Below are positions 1 through 5,773 of a stretch of 7,993 nucleotides of DNA, piece after piece. Every line of letters begins with the position of its first letter. The stretch's first letter is position 1. Source of the stretch: Betaproteobacteria bacterium (GTDB lineage: Bacteria > Pseudomonadota > Gammaproteobacteria > Burkholderiales > Burkholderiaceae_C). The stretch lies in the NCBI GenBank assembly GCA_005882155.1, contig VBCQ01000120.1, positions 1-7,993 on the forward strand. The letters are read 5' to 3'. A program made the translations under genes and the position numbers. The notes under the pieces are model-generated. The model saw only the letters and a program-made list of their open reading frames with translations. It ran no database searches and was not told where the DNA came from.

Positions 1-5
1 GATCG

Positions 6-24
6 GTCACAAGTGGTTTGTGAC
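6..24. repeat. Perfect 7-bp inverted repeat with 5-nt spacer near the window edge
   Basis: The arms GTCACAA (6-12) and TTGTGAC (18-24) are exact reverse complements around the spacer GTGGT. The repeat lies about 36 nt beyond the stop codon of the phosphodiesterase-like gene. It could therefore be a terminator hairpin for that gene or an operator for a neighbour to the left. No T-run is visible inside the window on the minus-strand side, and the left neighbour is missing, so its role is undecided. Confidence 0.5.
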
Positions 25-59
25 GGCTGGTGGCAGCGGGCAACAACTGACACAAAACG

Positions 60-866
60 TCAATCGGCGTTGGTCGAAATTGCAGTCGAACTCATCTGCA
101 TTTCCTGCCCGGCCTGCAAAGCATTGATGCGGTGCAGCGTATCGAACTGCCCGATCTCAGTCATCACGGCCTCCAGCTCACCCGGCTTGATGTGCGTGAT
201 GTGAACTTGCGCGCTGCCGTTCAGGTACCCCAGCTCCTGGCGCAGCGACGTCGGACACAAGTGCCGACTGACCCGCGCGAGCTGTTGTTCCTCATCGCTG
301 AACGCTGTCTCGATGACCAGGTGCGCGACCCTCATGCTGGCCAGGCGCTCCCACAGCGCCGGGTTCGGCCCGGTGTCTCCGGTGTAGACCCACCAGCCCG
401 CGTCGCCGCCGTCGACGGCGAAGCCCACTGCGGGCACGGTGTGCGCCGCGCTGAGCACCTCGATGCGATGACCGTCTAGCGTGAGGATGTCCCCAACCGC
501 CAGCGGCTTGAACTCCAGCACCGGCGCCTCTGCGCTCGGCAGCCGCGTGAAGTCGGGCCAGATGACGCCGTTGAAGATATGTTGGCGCAAGGCCGCCAAG
601 GTTTCGGGCAACGCGTCGACGATGATCGGGCCGCGCGCTTGCGCGCCCCGGATGCGCAGCACGCTGTCGGCGAGCAGGCCGATCGACAGCACATGGTCGA
701 GATGCGAATGGCTGATCAACACATGATCAATGCGCGACAGCTCGTCGAGCGTGAGGTCGCCAACGCCGGTGCCGGCATCGATGAGCACAGTGCCGTCGAG
801 CAGGAACGACGTCGTCCTGCAGCCGGCGGCGATGGCCCCGGAGCAGCCGAGGACGCGGATGATCAT
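60..866 (-). CDS. Metallo-beta-lactamase-fold hydrolase, class II cyclic-nucleotide phosphodiesterase-like
   Basis: This 268-residue protein has a metallo-beta-lactamase fold and is probably a soluble binuclear metal hydrolase. The metal motif HSHLDH lies at residues 53-58. Further likely ligands are H142 (AHTVP), D164 (TGDTG) and H225 (THIKPG), in the order expected for the fold. The stretch HSHLDHVLSIGLLADS resembles the class II 3',5'-cyclic-nucleotide phosphodiesterase signature (family of yeast PDE1 and CpdP) but is not an exact match. Cyclic AMP or GMP hydrolysis is thus the best guess rather than proven; an RNase Z-like or other MBL activity is possible. ATG 866 is the only plausible start, because the frame upstream meets a stop with no other start codon. 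No clear Shine-Dalgarno precedes it. It lies 177 nt downstream of the FHA gene, so it may be the last gene of that operon or its own unit. Confidence 0.85.
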   Translation of the reverse strand: MIIRVLGCSGAIAAGCRTTSFLLDGTVLIDAGTGVGDLTLDELSRIDHVLISHSHLDHVLSIGLLADSVLRIRGAQARGPIIVDALPETLAALRQHIFNGVIWPDFTRLPSAEAPVLEFKPLAVGDILTLDGHRIEVLSAAHTVPAVGFAVDGGDAGWWVYTGDTGPNPALWERLASMRVAHLVIETAFSDEEQQLARVSRHLCPTSLRQELGYLNGSAQVHITHIKPGELEAVMTEIGQFDTLHRINALQAGQEMQMSSTAISTNAD

Positions 867-1034
867 GTCGTTTGGAAGGGTGGGCCCGCCCCAATTCGGC
901 GACGGTGAGTGGGTTCAGCGATCTTGAGCGGCCTGAGGGTGCGGCGCAAGACGTCGAAGTCTCATTTGTCCGTCAAACGGGGGGATCCGACGGCAGCAGA
1001 TCAGCCCGGTGTGAAAAGCATCACAGGGCGCGCG

Positions 1035-1053
1035 CCAGCTCGGTCAGAGCTGG
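1035..1053 (-). other. Stem-loop overlapping the FHA gene stop codon
   Basis: CCAGCTC (1035-1041) and GAGCTGG (1047-1053) form a perfect 7-bp inverted repeat around a 5-nt loop that contains the FHA gene stop codon. On the minus strand a short TTTT occurs only about 20 nt further on, so it is not a classical intrinsic terminator. It could weakly attenuate transcription into the phosphodiesterase-like gene or protect the 3' end of the mRNA. The rest of the 867-1043 gap shows no small gene and no convincing promoter. Confidence 0.35.
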
Positions 1054-1721
1054 ACGAATTGCATCTGCGTGCCGGCGAGCTCGATCACGTCGCCGTTCTT
1101 CAGCTGCACCGTCTCGCCGATCAGCGGGTGGCCGTTGACGGTCGGCCGCATCGCGCCTTCGACATGCGCGAACACGTAGCCGCCGGGCCGCTTGGTGATC
1201 GACGCCACCTGCACGCCGGGCTTGCCGACGGTGGTGACGACCTTGGTGAGGTTGACTTCGCGGCCCGCTGCCGCGCCGTTGAGCACGCGGATCGACGCCG
1301 GTACGATCGACGAGCCGAGCGCGCCGAAGCCCGAAGCGCCGAAGCCGCCGGTGGGCGCGTAGCCGACCGACGACGGCGCGTGCACCGGCGTCGTGCCGGG
1401 CTTCATGATCATCGTCTTCTCGTATTCGTTGCCGTCTTCGACCAGGTACTTGATCTTGTACTTGCCGATCTCGACCGTGTCGTTGTGCGTCAGCAGCTGC
1501 TTCTTGACGGCTTTGCCGTTGATATAGGTTCCGTTGGTGCTGTTCAGGTCTTCGATGAAGACATCGGCGCCGACCATTTGAAGCACTGCGTGTTCACCGC
1601 TGACGGCTAGGTTGTCGATGACGATGTCGTTGTAAGGGCGGCGTCCGAGGGTGGTCTTGTCTTTGGTGATCTGTACTTCTTTGATCACCACACCATCGAG
1701 CGATACGACCAGTTTGCCCAT
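1044..1721 (-). CDS. Tandem FHA-domain protein (canonical plus degenerate FHA)
   Basis: This 225-residue protein is predicted to be cytoplasmic, with no signal peptide or membrane segment. Residues about 22-92 form a canonical forkhead-associated domain, which binds phosphothreonine peptides: G26-R27, S41-x-x-H44 and N63-G64-T65 in STNGTYING. A charged linker (about 93-108, with T103 in EKTMIM) and a Gly/Ala-rich hinge (about 119-137) lead to a second FHA-like domain at about 142-225. That copy keeps G166, N196-G197 and the GD strand near 210, but has K167 in place of the phosphate-binding Arg and SITK in place of S-x-x-H, so it probably does not bind phosphothreonine. The start is supported by GAGAGG seven bases upstream of the ATG. 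The gene follows the PP2C gene by 39 nt and is most likely its co-transcribed partner, acting as reader of the kinase's phosphorylation. Its targets are unknown. Confidence 0.9.
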   Translation of the reverse strand: MGKLVVSLDGVVIKEVQITKDKTTLGRRPYNDIVIDNLAVSGEHAVLQMVGADVFIEDLNSTNGTYINGKAVKKQLLTHNDTVEIGKYKIKYLVEDGNEYEKTMIMKPGTTPVHAPSSVGYAPTGGFGASGFGALGSSIVPASIRVLNGAAAGREVNLTKVVTTVGKPGVQVASITKRPGGYVFAHVEGAMRPTVNGHPLIGETVQLKNGDVIELAGTQMQFVQL

Positions 1722-1760
1722 TGCTTGACCTCTCGTTATCGTGTCTCTGGCCGCCTCGAC

Positions 1761-2543
1761 CTATCGCCGGAAGGGCCACCAGGAGCGTGCCGTGCCGCTG
1801 GAGCCGCGGACTCTCGCGAGTATCACCGAAATATTATCCTTCCCGCCGGCATCGTTGGCCGCATCCACCAACGCACCGGCCGCGTCCTCGAGAGAGTCGC
1901 TGGCCTGCAACAACTGCGAGATGCTTTCATCGTCGAGCATGTCCGACAGGCCGTCGGAGCACAGCAGATAGAGGTCGCCCGGCATCAGGTCGTGCAGATG
2001 GGTTTCGAGTAGCACCGTGTCTTCGACGCCGACCGCGCGCGTCACCAGATTCTTGTTGGCCGAGAACGCTGCTTGCTCGGCGGTGATGAGGCCGGCGTCG
2101 ATCTGCTCCTGCAGCAGCGAGTGGTCGTGGGTGATCTGTGTCAGCCGCCCAGCGCGCATGCGGTAGGCGCGCGAGTCGCCGACATGGCCCATCAGTAATC
2201 GGCCGTCGCGGAATACGCCGACCACGAGCGTGGTGCCCATGCCGGCGTATTGCGGATTCGAATTGGCGGCGTTGAAGATCGCGCGATTCGCGTTATCGAC
2301 GCAGATGTCCATCGCGCGCCGCACGTCGGTGTCCGACGCGTTCTCCGACGCTTCTTGCAGCCAGCGCCCGAGCTCGGTCTTGATGAACGACGTGGCCATG
2401 CCGCTCGCCACTTCGCCCGCGTTGTAGCCGCCCATGCCGTCGGCCAGCACGATCAGCGACGACGGCTCGTCCACGGCCACCGAGTCCTCGTTGTTGTTGC
2501 GAGCGCGGCCAGTATCAGTGGCGCTGAAGAACTCGAAACTCAT
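1761..2543 (-). CDS. PP2C-family protein Ser/Thr phosphatase
   Basis: This 260-residue phosphatase removes phosphate from Ser/Thr residues using two Mn/Mg ions. Its length fits the PrpC/Stp group. All core motifs are present: GRARNNNED (12-20), ADGMGG (34-39, metal ligand D35), GMGTT (101-105), GHVGDSRAY (119-127), HDHS (139-142), TRAVG (168-172), CSDGLSD (195-201, metal ligand D197) and GGKDN (233-237, metal ligand D236). No membrane helix is seen, but the C-terminus ends in WWPFRR, an aromatic and basic tail beyond the catalytic fold. The gene lies 60 nt after the kinase gene and 39 nt before the FHA gene. By analogy with PknB-PstP and PrkC-PrpC pairs it should reverse the kinase's action, including dephosphorylating the kinase itself. 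No clear Shine-Dalgarno is seen, but the start gives the usual N-terminus for the family. Confidence 0.95.
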   Translation of the reverse strand: MSFEFFSATDTGRARNNNEDSVAVDEPSSLIVLADGMGGYNAGEVASGMATSFIKTELGRWLQEASENASDTDVRRAMDICVDNANRAIFNAANSNPQYAGMGTTLVVGVFRDGRLLMGHVGDSRAYRMRAGRLTQITHDHSLLQEQIDAGLITAEQAAFSANKNLVTRAVGVEDTVLLETHLHDLMPGDLYLLCSDGLSDMLDDESISQLLQASDSLEDAAGALVDAANDAGGKDNISVILARVRGSSGTARSWWPFRR

Positions 2544-2603
2544 GGTTTGGATAGCACGGTGGCGGGCATGGCGCAGGGTGGGACCGCGAAGCAGCGCCCG
2601 CGA

Positions 2604-3971
2604 TCACGGCCCGGAATTGTGCCTTGGATCGTCGCGCGAAAACTTCACCGTCGCGGCGAATCCATCAGGTTCGGGGGGTGCGGCGGCGGCCCCGCCGGAG
2701 TCGGTGCCCGGCGGCGCCGGCCCGCAGCTCGCCTCGATGGTGCGCAGGTCGGCGGCGAGCTGGCGGCCGTCGGCGTAGCGAACCTCGGGCCGCTTCTCGA
2801 GCGACAGCGTGACCACGTTGGCGAGCGCCTCCGGCAGGTCGGGCCGCAAGCTGCGGATGTCGGGCGCTGGCTCGTTGGCGATCTTGTACATCAGCTTGGC
2901 CATCGAGTCGGCCTGGTGCGGCAAGCGGCCGGTGAGCAGCTGGAACAGCATCACGCCGAGCGAATACAGGTCCGAGCGTCCGTCGACGCGGCGGCCGGCC
3001 ATCTGCTCGGGCGACATGAACGACGGCGTGCCGAGCACCATGCCGGTTCGGGTGCGGCTCGAGTCGGTGATGCGCGCGATCCCGAAGTCGGTCACCTTCA
3101 CGGTGTCGGTCGCCAGGTCGATCATCACGTTGGCCGGCTTGATATCGCGGTGCACGACCCCCTGGCTGTGCGCATAGGCCAGCGCCTCGGCGACGCGTGC
3201 GACGATGCGCAACACCACCGGCACCGGCAGCAGTTGCGGCTGTTGCGTGTGGCGCTGCAGGTCGTTGCCTTTCAAGAACTCCATCGCGATGTAGGCGAGG
3301 TCCTGGTCCTCGCCGGCATCGAAGATCGTCACGATGTCGCGATGCTGCAGTCGCCCCGCCGTCTCGGCCTCGCGGAAGAAACGCTCGCGCGCCTCGGCGA
3401 GTTCGGCGCCGTCGAACTCCTGCGCCAGCGCCATCGTCTTGATCGCCACCTGGCGGCCGATCTTCGGATCGTGGCCGAGATACACCGCACCCATCGCACC
3501 GCGCCCGAGCTGTCGATCGATGCGGTAGCGGCCGAGCGTCGTGCGGTCAGGCGGCTGCGTCGTGGTTCGCGGCGGCGGCTTCGATTCGTTGGCGGCCACG
3601 GGCTTCGGCTTCGGCGCGCTGGATGCAGAGCGCTGCGGCAACTTGACCGGTGTGCGCGCCGCGCTGCGCTGGGCCGAGCGCGCAGCGCGCAGTCCGAGGT
3701 GCCCGAACGCGAGCCCGAGCAGCGCGGGCCAGACCGGGACCCACAGCGCCGCGAACATCATCAGCGCCCAGCCCGTTGCGACGAGGCCGAGCGCGATGGC
3801 CGACGACAAGACGGCCGCCTGGCGCGGTGCGAGCCGAGGTGCCAGTGCGAGCAGATAGAGGGCGATGCCGACGATCGACAGCAGGGTCAGCGCGACGGTC
3901 AACGCAGGCGCAATGGTGGTGGCGACGAACCCACCGAGCAGGACTTGGAAGAGCGCTTGCGATGCGGACAT
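2604..3971 (-). CDS. Membrane-anchored Hanks-type Ser/Thr protein kinase
   Basis: This 455-residue kinase has an N-terminal membrane region, a cytoplasmic linker, a kinase domain and a short tail. Hydrophobic helices lie at about 23-43, 52-75 and 77-95. A Pro/Lys/Ser/Thr-rich linker follows at about 98-143. The kinase domain (about 149-412) has every catalytic element: Gly-rich loop GRGAMGAVY (156-164), VAIK with K178, alpha-C E201, HRDIKPAN (274-281, D276, K278, N281), DFG (295-297), GTPSFMSPE (314-322) and SDLYSLG (333-339). An activation loop rich in Ser/Thr (301-318) fits autophosphorylation. A Gly/Ala/Pro-rich tail ends with an AATVKF segment (439-444). The helices, with the motif LWVPVWP, resemble those that follow CHASE2 sensors in related kinases, but no CHASE2 domain is present. 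An in-frame TAA at 3984-3986 rules out an upstream extension, so ATG 3971 is used although no Shine-Dalgarno is seen. It sits 41 nt after the terC-like gene and leads the phosphatase-FHA cassette. Confidence 0.93.
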   Translation of the reverse strand: MSASQALFQVLLGGFVATTIAPALTVALTLLSIVGIALYLLALAPRLAPRQAAVLSSAIALGLVATGWALMMFAALWVPVWPALLGLAFGHLGLRAARSAQRSAARTPVKLPQRSASSAPKPKPVAANESKPPPRTTTQPPDRTTLGRYRIDRQLGRGAMGAVYLGHDPKIGRQVAIKTMALAQEFDGAELAEARERFFREAETAGRLQHRDIVTIFDAGEDQDLAYIAMEFLKGNDLQRHTQQPQLLPVPVVLRIVARVAEALAYAHSQGVVHRDIKPANVMIDLATDTVKVTDFGIARITDSSRTRTGMVLGTPSFMSPEQMAGRRVDGRSDLYSLGVMLFQLLTGRLPHQADSMAKLMYKIANEPAPDIRSLRPDLPEALANVVTLSLEKRPEVRYADGRQLAADLRTIEASCGPAPPGTDSGGAAAAPPEPDGFAATVKFSRDDPRHNSGP

Positions 3972-4012
3972 GGACGCTGCACGTTAGCACAGGCCCGATG
4001 TTCCGCTGCCCC

Positions 4013-4714
4013 TCACGTGGGGCTGGACTGGGCCCTTCCGCGGCGCTGTAACCAAGTGCCGACAACGACCACCAGCACAGCGCATGCGCCGCCGAAAATG
4101 TAGTCGGCCTCGGGCATGTTCGCCTTGAACCACTCGGCGGAAAACGGATCGGTGACGAACATCTCACCGGCCAGGAACCCGAGCAAGGCCGCGCCGAGCG
4201 TGATGATGATCGGGAAGCGGTCCATGATCTTCATCAGCACCGTGCTGCCGGCGATGATCAGCGGAATCGACAACGCGAGGCCAATGATCAGCAGCGGGAC
4301 GCGATAGGCCTCGGGCGCGCGGTCGGCCGCGCCGGCGACGGCGATCACGTTGTCGATGCTCATCACCAGATCGGCGACCAGAATCGTTCGCACCGCGGCG
4401 AACATCGTGCCGTGCTGCTTGACCTCGCCGCCTTCGTCCGAGTCGAGCAGCAATTGCACGCCGATCCACAGCAGCAAGGCGCCGCCGATGATCTTCAGGT
4501 AAGGCAGTTGCAGCAGCGTGACCGCGGCAATCGTCAGGACGATGCGCATCACGATCGCCGCCGCGCTGCCCCAGAAGATCGCCTTCCACTGTTGCTTGCG
4601 CGGCAGCGAGCGCGCGGCCATCGCGATCACGACTGCGTTGTCGCCCGACAGCAGGATGTTGGCCACGACGATGGCGCCGAACGCGCCCCACAAGGCGCCG
4701 GAGGTCAGATCCAT
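4013..4714 (-). CDS. TerC/YjbE-family integral membrane protein
   Basis: This 233-residue membrane protein of the TerC superfamily has about seven predicted helices in two related halves. Each half carries the family's acidic signature in a helix: SGDNA (23-27) and SIDN (119-122), with D25/N26 and D121/N122 likely to bind metal. The length matches the YjbE subgroup. TerC relatives such as E. coli Alx and B. subtilis YkoY/YceF take part in Mn(II) export, often metallating secreted proteins; that role here is inference from the family. The reading frame stays open up to an ATG at 4840, but that extension would translate through the sucD terminator hairpin, and the extra residues are polar and unlike the family. 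I therefore place the start at ATG 4714 (MDLTSGALWG). No yybP-ykoY Mn riboswitch is recognisable in the leader. The kinase gene follows after 41 nt, so the two may share a transcript. Confidence 0.88.
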   Translation of the reverse strand: MDLTSGALWGAFGAIVVANILLSGDNAVVIAMAARSLPRKQQWKAIFWGSAAAIVMRIVLTIAAVTLLQLPYLKIIGGALLLWIGVQLLLDSDEGGEVKQHGTMFAAVRTILVADLVMSIDNVIAVAGAADRAPEAYRVPLLIIGLALSIPLIIAGSTVLMKIMDRFPIIITLGAALLGFLAGEMFVTDPFSAEWFKANMPEADYIFGGACAVLVVVVGTWLQRRGRAQSSPT

Positions 4715-4773
4715 GGCGATGTCATCCGCGAGTTGAGCCGTGTCGATTGTGTACCAACGAATCTGACGCCGAC

Positions 4774-4802
4774 TCTGTAGTTCCCACAACCCATTGCGCC
4801 AA
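4774..4802 (-). promoter_or_regulatory. Weak candidate promoter for the terC-like gene
   Basis: On the minus strand, TTGGCG (4797-4802) and TACAGA (4774-4779) are separated by 17 nt, between the sucD terminator and the ATG at 4714. The matches to TTGACA and TATAAT are only moderate. Its position just after a terminator, ahead of a run of four close genes, is the main argument for it. Confidence 0.25.
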
Positions 4803-4805
4803 TGC

Positions 4806-4829
4806 GAAGGCCGCCCGAAGGCGGCCTTC
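4806..4829 (-). terminator. Hairpin terminator after sucD (10-bp stem, TTCG loop)
   Basis: GAAGGCCGCC (4806-4815) and GGCGGCCTTC (4820-4829) form a perfect 10-bp stem. Read on the minus strand the loop is TTCG closed by a C-G pair, which gives the very stable C(UUCG)G tetraloop. It begins about 23 nt past the sucD stop codon. No U-run follows the stem, so it may act as a leaky or Rho-assisted terminator, or as a 3' stabilising hairpin. Read on the plus strand the loop is CGAA. Confidence 0.75.
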
Positions 4830-4852
4830 CAGCGCGACATTGAGACGCCTAA

Positions 4853-5746
4853 TTACAGCAGACCCTTGAGCAGCTTGCCCATTTCCGACGGGTTGCGCGT
4901 GACGGTGAAGCCGCACTCTTCCATGATCGCGAGCTTGGCGTCCGCCGTGTCGGCGCCGCCCGAAATCAGCGCGCCGGCGTGGCCCATGCGCTTGCCCGCA
5001 GGCGCGGTGACGCCGGCGATGAAACCGACGATCGGCTTTTTCATGTTGGCCTTGCACCAGCGCGCGGCATCGGCTTCGTCGGGCCCGCCGATCTCGCCGA
5101 TCATGATCACCGCGTCGGTACCCGGATCGTCGTTGAACATCTTCATCACGTCGATGTGCTTGAGCCCGTTGATCGGGTCGCCGCCGATGCCCACCGCACT
5201 CGACTGGCCGAGGCCGATCTCGGTGAGCTGCGCGACCGCTTCGTAGGTCAGCGTGCCCGAGCGCGAGACGACGCCGATGCGGCCCTTGCGATGGATGTGG
5301 CCCGGCATGATGCCGATCTTGATCTCGTCGGGCGTGATGAGGCCGGGGCAGTTGGGGCCGAGCAGCAAGGTCTTCTTGCCACCCTGGGCCTCCTTGCGCT
5401 TCATCTTGTTGCGTACCTCGAGCATGTCCTTGATCGGAATGCCTTCGGTGATGCAAATGGTCAGATCGAGGTCGGCCTCGACCGCTTCCCAGATCGCCGC
5501 TGCGGCTCCGGCCGGCGGCACGTAAATCACGCTGACGGTCGCGCCGGTCTTCGCCTTCGCGTCCTTGACGCTGGCGAAGATCGGAATGCCTTCGAAGTCT
5601 TCGCCGGCCTTCTTCGGGTTCACGCCGGCGACGAAGCAGTTCTTGCCGTTCGCGTAGTCACGACAGCCGCGGGTATGGAACTGCCCGGTTTTGCCGGTGA
5701 TGCCTTGCGTGATGACCTTGGTGTCTTTGTTGATGAGGATGCTCAT
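4853..5746 (-). CDS. sucD: Succinyl-CoA synthetase (ADP-forming) subunit alpha
   Basis: This 297-residue protein is the alpha subunit of succinyl-CoA synthetase, which with SucC converts succinyl-CoA, ADP (or GDP) and phosphate to succinate, CoA and ATP (or GTP) in the TCA cycle. Visible elements are the N-terminal CoA-binding Rossmann region with GITGKTGQFHT (15-25), the segment VIYVPP (74-78 region), GPNCPG (130-135), SRSGTLTYE (161-169) and GIGGDP (186-191). The catalytic loop GHAGALISGG (255-264) holds H256, the residue that becomes phosphohistidine (H246 in E. coli). The length is a little greater than the E. coli protein. AGAGAG seven bases before the ATG serves as ribosome binding site. 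The gene lies 27 nt downstream of sucC and is followed by a terminator hairpin, closing the sucCD unit. Confidence 0.98.
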   Translation of the reverse strand: MSILINKDTKVITQGITGKTGQFHTRGCRDYANGKNCFVAGVNPKKAGEDFEGIPIFASVKDAKAKTGATVSVIYVPPAGAAAAIWEAVEADLDLTICITEGIPIKDMLEVRNKMKRKEAQGGKKTLLLGPNCPGLITPDEIKIGIMPGHIHRKGRIGVVSRSGTLTYEAVAQLTEIGLGQSSAVGIGGDPINGLKHIDVMKMFNDDPGTDAVIMIGEIGGPDEADAARWCKANMKKPIVGFIAGVTAPAGKRMGHAGALISGGADTADAKLAIMEECGFTVTRNPSEMGKLLKGLL

Positions 5747-5773
5747 GAGGAATCTCTCTTTGTAGGCGGTGCG

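Noticed and set aside
971..976. TTGACG on the minus strand as a -35 box for the phosphodiesterase-like gene
   Set aside because: No -10-like hexamer lies 16-18 nt downstream (the 17-nt position reads CGTCTT), so a promoter cannot be supported.
909..1610. A 233-codon plus-strand frame opposite the FHA gene
   Set aside because: Its Arg/Asp/His/Val-rich composition is typical antisense shadow; the minus-strand FHA motifs and Shine-Dalgarno are clear.
2250..4103. A 617-codon open frame on the plus strand opposite the kinase and part of the phosphatase gene
   Set aside because: It has Arg/His-rich low-complexity composition and no domain, and it covers two clear minus-strand genes. It is a codon-bias shadow.
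4715..4840. Extension of the terC-like protein by 42 residues to an ATG at 4840
   Set aside because: The extension would be translated from the sucD terminator hairpin, is polar and Trp/Arg-rich, and is not part of the TerC family N-terminus.
4715..4852. Mn-sensing yybP-ykoY riboswitch ahead of the terC-like gene
   Set aside because: Such riboswitches precede many YjbE-type genes, but the leader here shows no recognisable conserved core and is largely taken up by the sucD hairpin.
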